Positions 21,784 to 29,264 of a stretch of 31,449 nt of DNA are shown here, piece by piece. The notes under the pieces are model-generated. The model worked only from the letters and a program-made list of their open reading frames with translations, searched no databases and was not told the origin of the DNA. The stretch covers positions 388,216 to 419,664 of the forward strand of contig CP070725.1 in NCBI GenBank assembly GCA_020350845.1. The letters are read 5' to 3'. Source of the stretch: Candidatus Bipolaricaulota bacterium. GTDB lineage: Bacteria; Bipolaricaulota; Bipolaricaulia; UBA7950; UBA9294. Every line of letters begins with the position of its first letter. Positions within the stretch are counted from its first letter, which is position 1. The translations under genes were made by a program, and so were the position numbers.

Positions 21784-23226
21784 CTAGGTCCGCTGGGGGT
21801 GATCGTCGATCATCGCCTGCGCGGCACGTCTTGCCTCCTCGGGGCTCGTGATCTCGCCCGCGAGGATGCGGTCGTGCACGGCCGCCAGAACCGCTCCCAG
21901 TCTTGGCCCCGGAGGCATCCCCATCGCGATGAGCGCATGTCCGTCGATCAGCTCCCGCGCCCTGGCGAGGCTGCACACCTCGTCGATGTGTTCGATCACG
22001 CGAAGCGTCTCGTCGAGGATCGGCGCCCACCCCGTTGCGCGGTGCACGCTCGCCTCGCAGTCGGCGACAAGTAGCTGCAGGAGCTCGAAGAACCGCGGGA
22101 ACCGGCGCTCGAGACGGACCTCGCCGACGACCTCTCCTTCGCTGACGAAGCGCACCTGCTTCCCCCGACCCATCGCCGGAAAGTCCGCAACCCGCATGTG
22201 ATTGCCGATGAGGAAGCCCAGCTGCTGCGCCTCCTCACGGCTGAAGCGCAGTCTCTTCGCAATGCGCTCCGCCTTGCGCGCTCCCACGGCGCAGTGGCCG
22301 CCCATGTTCGCGCCGCCGCTTCGATCGAGGGCGTGGGGCTTGCCGATGTCGTGGAGGAGCACGGCAAGCTTCACCAGAGGGTTTGTGATGAACCGGTCGG
22401 CAACGCGCAACGCGGCCACCGTGTGCACGTAGACGTCTCCCTCGGGATGGTACTCCTCGGGCTGCGGCACGCCCTTGAGGGCCGCGACCTCGGGAAACAC
22501 GTGGGGGAGGAGCCCGAGATCGTCCATGCGTTCGATCCCCGCGGCCGCCCGCGGGCTTTCGAGCAGGCGCAGCAGCTCGTCACGGATTCGCTCGTTGGAG
22601 ATCTCCAGGATGTGCGCCGCGTTGGCGCGAATCGCCTCCGCGGTCTGCGGCTCGATCGTCGCATCGAGCTGACTCGCGAAGCGGACGGCGCGGAGCATCC
22701 GCAGGTAGTCCTCGGAGAAGCGTACCGTGGGGTCCCCGATCGCCCGCAGTAGCCGCGCCTCGAGATCCGGGACGCCGTCCACGTAGTCGAGGACCGTCCC
22801 GTCAGCGCGAGCGACAAGGGCATTCACGGTGAGATCACGCCGACGGAGATCGCCTTCCAGGTCTGCGTCATGGGAGACCACGGCCGGTCGGCGCCCGTCG
22901 TAGTCGCCCTCTTCGCGGTAGGTCGCCACTTCGATCTGCGAGCCTTCGGGGGGGACGACGCGCAAGACGCCGAAGCGCTCTCCGACACGAACGATGGGAC
23001 GGTCACTGAAGAGCTTGAGGATCTCATCGGGAGGCGCGGCGGTGGCGACATCGACCTCACGCGGAGCGAACGGCCTCCCCTCCCACGCCGCGAGCAGCGC
23101 GTCGCGGACGACCCCTCCCACGAGAACCGCCTCGAAGCCCGCGTCGATGAGCCGCGCGAGCACCTCACGCACGAAAGGGTGGCGCTCGTAGACTCGCTCG
23201 AGATCGATCCTCCACGTGTCTCTCAT
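21784..23226 (-). CDS. cca: CCA tRNA nucleotidyltransferase / poly(A) polymerase family enzyme with HD domain
   Basis: Adds CCA to tRNA 3' ends or A-residues to RNA. 480 residues from ATG 23226; the in-frame extension to 23265 lies in the promoter. Nucleotidyltransferase head: LVGGVVRD at about 35-42, metal motif REVDVAT at about 56-62 (the first of the usual Asp-x-Asp pair is Glu), RRDLTVNAL at 129-137, VRFSEDYLRMLRAVRFA, and the neck motif NERIRDELLRLL. The C-terminal HD domain carries LLHDIGKP (H292, D293). The tRNA-Gly gene in this window lacks an encoded CCA, so a CCA-adding activity is needed in this organism; whether this copy adds the full CCA or only part cannot be told. Predicted promoter leaves almost no leader. 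Confidence 0.88.
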   Translation of the reverse strand: MRDTWRIDLERVYERHPFVREVLARLIDAGFEAVLVGGVVRDALLAAWEGRPFAPREVDVATAAPPDEILKLFSDRPIVRVGERFGVLRVVPPEGSQIEVATYREEGDYDGRRPAVVSHDADLEGDLRRRDLTVNALVARADGTVLDYVDGVPDLEARLLRAIGDPTVRFSEDYLRMLRAVRFASQLDATIEPQTAEAIRANAAHILEISNERIRDELLRLLESPRAAAGIERMDDLGLLPHVFPEVAALKGVPQPEEYHPEGDVYVHTVAALRVADRFITNPLVKLAVLLHDIGKPHALDRSGGANMGGHCAVGARKAERIAKRLRFSREEAQQLGFLIGNHMRVADFPAMGRGKQVRFVSEGEVVGEVRLERRFPRFFELLQLLVADCEASVHRATGWAPILDETLRVIEHIDEVCSLARARELIDGHALIAMGMPPGPRLGAVLAAVHDRILAGEITSPEEARRAAQAMIDDHPQRT

Positions 23227-23235
23227 GGCGCGATG

Positions 23236-23265
23236 ACTATACGAAGGGCCGCGCCGAGACAGCAA
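23236..23265 (-). promoter_or_regulatory. Promoter of cca, nearly leaderless
   Basis: Minus-strand -35 TTGCTG (23260-23265), 18-base spacer, -10 TATAGT (23236-23241). Only 9 bases lie between the -10 and the ATG, so the transcript should have about 2-4 untranslated bases and no Shine-Dalgarno sequence. Confidence 0.65.
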
Positions 23266-23310
23266 GCGGAGAGTACCATAGCGCTGCGCCGGTCTCTTTC
23301 CGCGACGAGG

Positions 23311-23697
23311 CTACTGTGTCTCCTCCTCGGGAGACGCTTCCGGCTCGCGAAGATCATCCTCGTCGAGCAAGGAGTGGAGGTGCATCGAACGCTCGACCGT
23401 CTCGTCGAGCACGAAGTGAAGCTCGGGTGTGTAGCGCATCTCCAGCCGCCGGGCGAGCATGCTGCGGAAGAACCCCCGGTCGCGCTCGAACTGACGGATC
23501 ACCGCCTCGCGATCCGCGACGTTCTCCCCGAGGGCGACGAAGATCCGCGCGTGACTCCCGTCGGGGGAGAGACGAACGTCCATGACCGTAGGAAACGCGC
23601 TCTTGATCAGCGGATCGCGAGCCTCGAACTCGACGATCTCCGACAGATGGCGTTGGATCTCCTCGCGCACCCGCGCCTGGAAACGCCCCTCGGTCAC
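23311..23697 (-). CDS. rbfA: Ribosome-binding factor A
   Basis: Single-KH-domain protein that matures the 5' end of 16S rRNA in the small subunit. 128 residues starting at GTG 23697, which overlaps the preceding gene's stop as GTGA. Family segments: REEIQRHLSEIVEFEARDP, VMDVRLSPDGSHARIFVAL, and FFRSMLARRLEMRYTPELHFVLDETVERS with the typical PEL-F-D-sequence. The tail (DEDDLREPEASPEEETQ) is acidic. It is the last gene of the infB cluster; cca has its own promoter 84 bases further on. Confidence 0.95.
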   Translation of the reverse strand: MTEGRFQARVREEIQRHLSEIVEFEARDPLIKSAFPTVMDVRLSPDGSHARIFVALGENVADREAVIRQFERDRGFFRSMLARRLEMRYTPELHFVLDETVERSMHLHSLLDEDDLREPEASPEEETQ

Positions 23698-23978
23698 AGG
23701 ATCTCCCTCTCGCTCTCTTCGAGCGCGAACCGCGGTCCGCGGGCGAGTCTTCCTTCGATCTTGCCGAGCACGGACTCGCTGCGGCGGACGTCATTCGAAA
23801 CGTGAACGATGCGCAGCGTCACACGGTCGAGCTCGTCGTGATCGGCAACCTCGGCGACGCCGATCGCCGGACCGAGTGCGGTGATCTGGGCGATCAGCGG
23901 CTTGACGATGCTACGTTTCTCCTTCAGGGAGCGGACCCCCGGCAGGTGGAGCGTCACGGTGAGCAGACCTGCGCGCAT
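23694..23978 (-). CDS. YlxP/DUF503 family protein
   Basis: 94 residues from ATG 23978. Matches the DUF503 (YlxP-like) family: N-terminal GLLTVTLHLPGVRSLKEKRSIVKPLI followed by the VAEVADHDELDRVTLRIVHVSND region. The family is small, cytosolic and commonly encoded between infB and rbfA, as here, which suggests a link to ribosome assembly; its biochemical activity is not established. It begins 6 bases after the infB stop and overlaps the rbfA start by 4 bases. Confidence 0.9.
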   Translation of the reverse strand: MRAGLLTVTLHLPGVRSLKEKRSIVKPLIAQITALGPAIGVAEVADHDELDRVTLRIVHVSNDVRRSESVLGKIEGRLARGPRFALEESEREIL

Positions 23979-23984
23979 CGTCGG

Positions 23985-25730
23985 CTAGGCCGGGACCTCC
24001 TCGAGGAGGAAGAACTCCAGGCGGTCCCCGATCTGGACATCGTCGAACTCCGCGAGGCGGATGCCGCACTCACGACCCGACTGCACCTCGCGCACGTCGT
24101 CTTCAAAGCGCCGCAGCGACGCGATCTCCCCCACGAACAGCTCCTCCCCGTCGCGCAGAAGCCGCGCCTTTGCCGACCGCTGCACACGCCCCTCGGCGAT
24201 GTAGCACCCCGCGACGACGCCCACGGGGATCTTGAAGATGTCGCGCACCTCCGCCGTCCCCAGCGAAACCTCACGGAACTCCGGTGCGAGCATGCGCTTC
24301 AGCGTTCCTTCGATCTGCTCGATGAGGTCATAGATGATCTCGTAGGTCATCACGATGACCCCGTTGCGGTCCGCGAGTTGCGTCGCCTTGCCGTCCGCCT
24401 TGACGCCGAAGCCGACGACGAGGCACGGGCCGGAGACGCTCGACGCGAGCAGAATGTCGCTCTCCGAGACCGCCCCGACGCCGGTGAGCAGGATCTCCTT
24501 CTCGATCTCCCCCACCTGTAGCGCTTCGATCTCGCGGCGAACGGCCTCCAACGCCCCGGTCGAGCCGGCCTTGAGGATCAAGCGCAGCTTCTCCTCCTCC
24601 TGAGCCTCTTTGAACAGATCCTCTACGCTCAGCTGCGCGCGCGACCTTCGCGGCGATTCGGCCTCGCTACGGCGACGCTCCGCCAGTCGCTTCGCCTCGT
24701 TGATCTTCGACAGCACTTCGAGCGTGGAACCGACGGCGGGGACCTCTTGGAGTCCGAGCACTTCCACCGCCGTCCCCGGGGTCGCCTCCGCGCACCGGGT
24801 GCCGCTTCCGTCGATCAGCGCCTTGACGCGCCCGTAGGTCTGATCCGCAACGATGATGTCCTTCTCGCGCAGGGTCCCGTTCCTGACGACGACCGATGCC
24901 ACCGGCCCGCGGCCCGCCGACAGATGGCTCTCGATGATCACCGCTTCGAGCGCGGCGTCCGGGTCCCCGCGAAGATCCTCCATCTCCGCCACGAGGAGGA
25001 TCATCTCCATGAGCTCTTCGAGGTTCTCCCCGTTGAGCGCGGAGATCGGCACCGTCACGGTATCGCCGCCCCACGCTTCGGGCGTCAACCCCTGTTTCGC
25101 GAGGTCGCCCATCACTCGGTCGACGTCCGCGTTCGCTTTGTCGATCTTGTTCACGGCAACGATCATCGGGATGTCCGCGGCGCGGATGTGATCGATCGCC
25201 TCCACGGTCTGGGCCATCACGCCGTCGTCGGCAGCGACCACGAGGATCGCGATATCGGTGGCCTGCGCCCCACGAGCACGCATCCCGGTGAACGCCTTGT
25301 GCCCCGGCGTGTCGATGACAGTGATCTTCTGGCCTCGTAGGTCGACCTGATAGGCGGCGACGCCCTGGGTGATCCCGCCCGCTTCCTTTTCCACGAGCTG
25401 CGAACTGCGCAGGGCATCCAGAAGGGTAGTCTTCCCGTGGTCGATGTGCCCGAGGACGGACACCACTGGAGCCCGCGGATCCCCCGTGGTCACCCGCGTC
25501 CGCCGCTCCCGCGGACGGACCTCCGCCGGTGGCGCTTCCTCCGCCGCCTCAGCCGTCGGCTCCGCGGCTCCCTCGTCGGTGTAGAGGTTGACGATGAGGG
25601 CGTACTCCTCCTCGTCGACCGTATTCGAGGCCTTCAGGCCGGGCATCCCGAGCTCGCCGAGGCGGGTGACGAACTCCTTGCTCGTCACGTCGAGCTCGCG
25701 AGCGATTTCGTAGATCCTTCGTCTCGTCAA
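23985..25730 (-). CDS. infB: Translation initiation factor IF-2 (short N-terminus)
   Basis: GTPase that brings initiator tRNA to the small subunit and promotes subunit joining. Start placed at TTG 25730 (MTRRRIYEIARELDVTSKEFV), where a Shine-Dalgarno-like AAGGGTGA lies just upstream and the IF2_N homology begins; the upstream extension to 25790 runs into the promoter. 581 residues, a short IF-2 with only about 85 residues before the G domain. Motifs: P-loop GHIDHGKT at 94-101, DTPGHKAF (most bacteria have GHEAF), and NKIDKANAD. The C-terminal domains include IRDIFK-type EVRDIFKIPVGVVAGCYI and end GDRLEFFLLEEVPA. nusA and rimP, often upstream, are not here. Confidence 0.95.
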   Translation of the reverse strand: MTRRRIYEIARELDVTSKEFVTRLGELGMPGLKASNTVDEEEYALIVNLYTDEGAAEPTAEAAEEAPPAEVRPRERRTRVTTGDPRAPVVSVLGHIDHGKTTLLDALRSSQLVEKEAGGITQGVAAYQVDLRGQKITVIDTPGHKAFTGMRARGAQATDIAILVVAADDGVMAQTVEAIDHIRAADIPMIVAVNKIDKANADVDRVMGDLAKQGLTPEAWGGDTVTVPISALNGENLEELMEMILLVAEMEDLRGDPDAALEAVIIESHLSAGRGPVASVVVRNGTLREKDIIVADQTYGRVKALIDGSGTRCAEATPGTAVEVLGLQEVPAVGSTLEVLSKINEAKRLAERRRSEAESPRRSRAQLSVEDLFKEAQEEEKLRLILKAGSTGALEAVRREIEALQVGEIEKEILLTGVGAVSESDILLASSVSGPCLVVGFGVKADGKATQLADRNGVIVMTYEIIYDLIEQIEGTLKRMLAPEFREVSLGTAEVRDIFKIPVGVVAGCYIAEGRVQRSAKARLLRDGEELFVGEIASLRRFEDDVREVQSGRECGIRLAEFDDVQIGDRLEFFLLEEVPA

Positions 25731-25778
25731 ACGTTCACCCTTCTCTCTGCAACCGGGGATCCTTGGTGAAGCCGGACG

Positions 25779-25807
25779 ACTATACCGCAAGGGTCGCGAG
25801 CGGTCAA
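25779..25807 (-). promoter_or_regulatory. Promoter of infB-ylxP-rbfA
   Basis: Minus-strand -35 TTGACC (25802-25807), 17-base spacer, -10 TATAGT (25779-25784), in the 108-base gap after the TPR gene. Predicted start near 25772 gives a leader of about 41 bases with a ribosome-binding site before TTG 25730. Confidence 0.82.
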
Positions 25808-25838
25808 CCGATAATCCTGATGGCTACGGCACTACACC

Positions 25839-26315
25839 TCACCGCCGCAGGATCGCGACGACCGCGACGGCGGCGATGATGACCGCGAGGACGATCCCGA
25901 AGAGCTTCCACGCGTCACGACGCAATGTGCCCTTGACCTCGGGCGACAGGTTGCTGCGCTTCGGGTAGCGGATCGCCATCCGCTGCGACTTCTTGTACGT
26001 CCGAACGTAGAGATCGATCTTCTTCTGGCGCTTGTAGACGATCGCCAGGTTGTGCATCGCGTTCGCGTAGTGTGGTTCGACCTCGAGGGCCCGCTTGTAG
26101 GCGTACTCCGCGCGGTTCAGATCCCCTGCGTCGATATAGATGTTCCCCAGTCGGAAGTAGATCGTCTCCTTCTCGAGGCCGAAGCGCAGCGCCTCGACGA
26201 GAAGATCGATGCCCTCCTTGAACCGCTTCTTCTTGCGGTGCTCGTCGGCCTTCTCGATCGCCTCTCGAACAAAGCGCTCCTGCTCGGCAAGCGTCTCAAG
26301 CTCTTGGGTTTGCAT
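25839..26315 (-). CDS. Tail-anchored TPR-repeat protein
   Basis: 158 residues from ATG 26315, with GAGGGAG about 8 bases upstream. An N-terminal helical segment is followed by at least two tetratricopeptide repeats (IYFRLGNIYIDAGDLNRAEYAYKRALEVEP, then YANAMHNLAIVYKRQKKIDLYVRTYKK), and the last 20 or so residues form one hydrophobic membrane segment (LFGIVLAVIIAAVAVVAI) ending in RR. It is therefore probably a cytoplasmic scaffold anchored in the membrane by its C-terminus. It overlaps the udg gene by 20 bases and is likely co-transcribed with it. Partners are unknown. Confidence 0.82.
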   Translation of the reverse strand: MQTQELETLAEQERFVREAIEKADEHRKKKRFKEGIDLLVEALRFGLEKETIYFRLGNIYIDAGDLNRAEYAYKRALEVEPHYANAMHNLAIVYKRQKKIDLYVRTYKKSQRMAIRYPKRSNLSPEVKGTLRRDAWKLFGIVLAVIIAAVAVVAILRR

Positions 26316-26877
26316 CGATCCACTCCCTCACTCGTTGGATGTCCTGCCAAGCCAGGTACTTCGGACTGCCCTTCGTGCGCTGCGGGTTCCGCAGGAGGTA
26401 GCTCGGGTGGAACATCGGAAAGACGCGCATGCTCCCGCGCCACGGCAAGAACGATCCGCGGATCTTGGTGATCCCGTCGACGTCGGGCAAGAGCCATTGC
26501 GTCGGAGTGTTGCCGAGACTCACGATCAGCCCAGGATTGATCAGAGCGATCTGCGCCTCGAGGTACGGGAAGCAGGCGCTCATCTCGTCCTTCGATGGGA
26601 CCCTGTTTCCCGGCGGACGGCACTTGACGACGTTGGTGATGTACACCATGTCCCGCGTCAGCTGGACCGCGCCCAAGACCTCATCGAGCTTCTGCCCCGC
26701 GGGGCCGACGAACGGCCGTCCGGTCTCGTCTTCGACTTCGCCCGGGCCCTCTCCGATGAACACCACGCTCGCCGTCGGACTCCCTTCCCCGAAGACCACA
26801 TGGGTTCGGGTTTCTGCCAGTGGACATCGGGTGCAGTCACCGACTCTCTCCCGGAGTGTGTCGAGCGTCAACGTCAT
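26296..26877 (-). CDS. Uracil-DNA glycosylase, family 4 (iron-sulfur type)
   Basis: Removes uracil produced by cytosine deamination in DNA. Start at ATG 26877 with GAGGT upstream, 193 residues; a longer in-frame reading to 26955 enters the tRNA gene. Four cysteines (C15, C18 in CTRC; C86 in VVKCRPPGNR; C102 in ACFPYLE) match the [4Fe-4S] ligands of family 4. Catalytic-site motifs: GEGPGEVEDETGRPFVG at 42-58 and HPSYLLRNP at 157-165. Family-4 enzymes are common in thermophiles and archaea but not restricted to them. It is downstream of the tRNA-Gly gene with no separate promoter seen. Confidence 0.93.
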   Translation of the reverse strand: MTLTLDTLRERVGDCTRCPLAETRTHVVFGEGSPTASVVFIGEGPGEVEDETGRPFVGPAGQKLDEVLGAVQLTRDMVYITNVVKCRPPGNRVPSKDEMSACFPYLEAQIALINPGLIVSLGNTPTQWLLPDVDGITKIRGSFLPWRGSMRVFPMFHPSYLLRNPQRTKGSPKYLAWQDIQRVREWIDANPRA

Positions 26878-26946
26878 CGGCGCGACCTCACAGAGAAGGG
26901 ATGGCACGTAGTGGGACACTTCGCGGAGGAAGAGGCGTGGTACGTG

Positions 26947-27019
26947 AGCGGACAACGGGACTCGAACCCGCGACCCTCAGCTTGGGAAGCTGATGCTCTA
27001 CCAACTGAGCTATGTCCGC
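26947..27019 (-). tRNA. tRNA-Gly (anticodon CCC)
   Basis: A full cloverleaf folds on the minus strand: 7-bp acceptor stem GCGGACA/TGTCCGC, D arm with AGTTGGTA, anticodon stem TCAGC/GCTGA enclosing loop TTCCCAA (anticodon CCC, reading GGG), variable loop, and T arm GCGGG-TTCGAAC-CCGTT with one G-T pair. Position 73 is T, as usual for bacterial tRNA-Gly. The 3' CCA is not encoded (the next bases are CAC). Confidence 0.95.
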
Positions 27020-27030
27020 ATCTGATGAGC

Positions 27031-27059
27031 ATTGTAGTCGCCCGGTCGGGGAGCGGCAA
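27031..27059 (-). promoter_or_regulatory. Promoter of tRNA-Gly
   Basis: Minus-strand -35 TTGCCG (27054-27059), 17-base spacer, -10 TACAAT (27031-27036), immediately after the pgk stop. The predicted start is only about 4-5 bases before the mature tRNA 5' end. It may also supply the udg-TPR genes. Confidence 0.72.
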
Positions 27060-27060
27060 C

Positions 27061-28254
27061 TCACGACTCGCGCAGCGCCTCGAGCGCCGGCAGGCGGCGG
27101 CCGCGGAGCAAGGCCAGCGAAGCCCCGCCACCGGTGGAGATGTGGGACATCGACTCCGCCAGTCCGAAGCTGGAGACCGCGTCGCCGGTCTCCCCTCCTC
27201 CGACCACGGTGTACGCATCCGTTGCCGCCATCGCCTCGGCGAGGCCTCGCGTCCCGGAGGCGAACGCCGGGTCCTCGTACATCCCCATCGGTCCGGTCCA
27301 CAAGACGGAACCCGCTCCCGCGATCCGCTCCGCAAACCGGGCGACCGTCTCCGGGCCGATGTTGAAGCCGCTGCGCTCCGGAGGGATCTCATCCACCGCG
27401 AAGATCTCCGCCTCCGAGGCCGCTTCCGGAGCTTCGGCCGTCACCACGTCCGACGGAAGGAGGACGGTCACCCCGCGCTCCCCGGCGTTGGCGAGCACCT
27501 CCTCCACTTCATCGAGCAGGGCGTGCTCCACGGGAGAGGTCCCGACATGGACGCCGAGCGCCTCGAGCAGTGTGTACGCCACCCCACCGCCGACAAGGAT
27601 CTCATCCACGGTGCGGATCAAGTCGCGCAGCGGTCCGAGCTTGCTCTTCGCCTTCTTCCCCCCGATCACCGCCACGTACGGTCGCTTCGGCTCCTCGACG
27701 AGCGGCGACAGCGCTTCGAGCTCCTTCTGAACGAGCAGCCCGGCGTAGGCGGGGAGGTGATCCGCGACTCCGACCGTCGACGCATGCGCACGATGCAGCG
27801 TGGCAAACGCATCGTTGACGAACAGATCTCCGAGGCTCGACAGCCATCGGGCGAACGGGCTCTCGTTGGCCGTCTCCTCGGGATGGAAGCGGACATTCTC
27901 GAGAACGTGAATGGCCTCATCGGCCGCCTCGTCGATGTGCGGGCGGACATCCTCCTCATGCTCGGTGTGGAGGATGATGGGCGCTTCCAGGAGCTCCCCG
28001 AGAAGATCGGCGATCGGCCGCAGGGAGAGTTCGGGGACGACCTTTCCCTCGGGGCGGCCGAGATGGCTGAAGACGACGACCTTCGCGCCGCGTTCGCGCA
28101 GAAGCCGGAGCGTCGGGAGCGAGGCCTGAATCCGCGTGTCGTCCCCGATCTGCCCGTCGGCCATCGGGACGTTGTAGTCTACGCGGACCGCCACCACCTG
28201 TCCCTCCACCTGCGCATCCTGAACCCGCCGCAATCCCGCGAACGCGCCGCTCAT
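27061..28254 (-). CDS. pgk: Phosphoglycerate kinase
   Basis: Glycolytic/gluconeogenic enzyme interconverting 1,3-bisphosphoglycerate + ADP and 3-phosphoglycerate + ATP in the cytosol. 397 residues, normal length, from ATG 28254 with AAGGAGG 6 bases upstream. Substrate-binding segments: VRVDYNVPM at 23-31, DDTRI, FSHLGRP at 62-68, ENVRF and VNDAFATLHRAHAST; nucleotide side: VIGGKKAKSKL (usually GGAKVSDK), WTGPMGMYEDPAF (usually WNGPMG), GGGETGDAV at 352-360 (usually GGGDT) and STGGGASL at 373-380. The departures are conservative but several. gap and tpi are not adjacent. It is transcribed from a bidirectional promoter shared with the 28320 gene. Confidence 0.95.
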   Translation of the reverse strand: MSGAFAGLRRVQDAQVEGQVVAVRVDYNVPMADGQIGDDTRIQASLPTLRLLRERGAKVVVFSHLGRPEGKVVPELSLRPIADLLGELLEAPIILHTEHEEDVRPHIDEAADEAIHVLENVRFHPEETANESPFARWLSSLGDLFVNDAFATLHRAHASTVGVADHLPAYAGLLVQKELEALSPLVEEPKRPYVAVIGGKKAKSKLGPLRDLIRTVDEILVGGGVAYTLLEALGVHVGTSPVEHALLDEVEEVLANAGERGVTVLLPSDVVTAEAPEAASEAEIFAVDEIPPERSGFNIGPETVARFAERIAGAGSVLWTGPMGMYEDPAFASGTRGLAEAMAATDAYTVVGGGETGDAVSSFGLAESMSHISTGGGASLALLRGRRLPALEALRES

Positions 28255-28282
28255 ACCCCGCCTCCTTTGCCCTCACGATCCC

Positions 28283-28311
28283 TTGAACGCCCACTGCAAG
28301 GGCATTATAAT
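28283..28311 (+). promoter_or_regulatory. Promoter of the 28320 gene, leaderless; shares its -10 with pgk
   Basis: Plus-strand -35 TTGAAC (28283-28288), 17-base spacer, perfect -10 TATAAT (28306-28311). The ATG follows after 8 bases, so the predicted transcription start falls on or within two bases of the start codon. Confidence 0.8.
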
Positions 28312-28331
28312 GCTCCGTGATGAACAGTCAA
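28304..28331 (-). promoter_or_regulatory. Promoter of pgk, on the same palindromic -10
   Basis: Minus-strand -35 TTGACT (28326-28331, inside the first codons of the opposite gene), 16-base spacer, -10 TATAAT (28304-28309). The -10 lies in ATTATAAT, which reads the same on both strands. Predicted start near 28297 gives a leader of about 43 bases with AAGGAGG. Confidence 0.75.
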
Positions 28332-29264
28332 AACCTGATCCTCCTCGGGATCGGTCTGTTCGTGTCCGTCATCGTCGCGACCCTCGCCTACAACGAGTTT
28401 CAGCAGCTGGAGCATCGGCCGACGGAGCCCGGCGGACTGATCTGGCAGGTGAACTCCGCCTTCGATCGAATCCGCGATCTCGAGGCCGTACTCGAGATCG
28501 AGGTGCAGCCCGAGATGTACGATCCGCTGGTCGGAGCGGATTCGGCGTTCCTCGATGTCGCCGCGTTCCTCCCCACGCCGTCGGCAGGCACGATCCACGC
28601 ACCGTTCCAGATCCTCCTGCAGTACGTCAACGACGAGCAGCCTGCACTCCTCCTGCGCTATCCGGTCGGCGACGACAACAACACCAACGACGAGCTGATC
28701 GTCATCGACAACGGGCGGCTGTCGCATTATCTGCCGTTCGAGAACGCGATGGTCACACGCCTGTGGCCGGCACGACTTCCGCTCATCACCCTCGGACTGA
28801 TGGGCTTCCACCTCAAGACCGTGGAAGACGAGTGGGACGCAGGGAGGGTGTCGCTTCGCGTGCTCCAAGACGTTTCCGGTCTCCCTCCGGGCCTCTTCCA
28901 GGCGGCGATGGACCTCGGATTCACGCTCTCGGGAGACAGGACAGGGGCGGGAGCGATCTGCTTCCGTGCGTCCCATTGCCCCCCGCTCCACGACTGGAGC
29001 TTCGTGAGCATTCAGGATCCGATGTCACAGAGCTCGATCCAGGGGGGATACATCCTCGAGGTGCGCGACGCGGGGAGCGACATGCTCGAGGCGATGATCT
29101 GGGTCGATCGCGGCGACTACACGATTCTCAAGACGGTGCGCTTCGTCGACGGCATGCGCGCGTACAGCATCCGGGCACAGCGCATCGAGATCAATCCGGG
29201 GCTTCTGCGGGACAACCTCGTCGTCCTGCCGCGGGTCTCCCTCGAGATCGAAGCCGGGAGCTAG
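28320..29264 (+). CDS. Membrane-anchored extracytoplasmic protein of unknown function, possibly LolA/MucB-like fold
   Basis: 314 residues from ATG 28320; a GTG one codon earlier (28317) is also possible. This is the only plus-strand gene in the window. An N-terminal hydrophobic segment at about 6-24 (LILLGIGLFVSVIVATLAY), preceded by no positive charge and followed by a polar region, suggests an uncleaved anchor or signal peptide with the bulk outside the membrane. Later parts are beta-strand-rich: LEAVLEIEVQPE, PFQILLQYVNDEQPALLLRYP, and GYILEVRDAGSDMLEAMIWVDRGDYTILKTVRFVDG resemble the strand-hairpin pattern of LolA/MucB-type lipid-binding domains, but this is an inference from pattern only. 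Three cysteines and no lipobox are seen in the start region. Its stop codon overlaps that of the convergent DUF151 gene. Confidence 0.75.
   Translation: MNSQNLILLGIGLFVSVIVATLAYNEFQQLEHRPTEPGGLIWQVNSAFDRIRDLEAVLEIEVQPEMYDPLVGADSAFLDVAAFLPTPSAGTIHAPFQILLQYVNDEQPALLLRYPVGDDNNTNDELIVIDNGRLSHYLPFENAMVTRLWPARLPLITLGLMGFHLKTVEDEWDAGRVSLRVLQDVSGLPPGLFQAAMDLGFTLSGDRTGAGAICFRASHCPPLHDWSFVSIQDPMSQSSIQGGYILEVRDAGSDMLEAMIWVDRGDYTILKTVRFVDGMRAYSIRAQRIEINPGLLRDNLVVLPRVSLEIEAGS

Noticed and set aside
20119..23226. A defence island built around the HerA-like ATPase
   Set aside because: HerA occurs in some anti-phage systems, but neighbours here are cca and hpf with no nuclease, Sir2 or other effector gene.
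26209..28320. 703-codon open frame on the plus strand spanning TPR, udg, tRNA and pgk
   Set aside because: It crosses a tRNA gene and four well-supported minus-strand features; no promoter, ribosome-binding site or homology.
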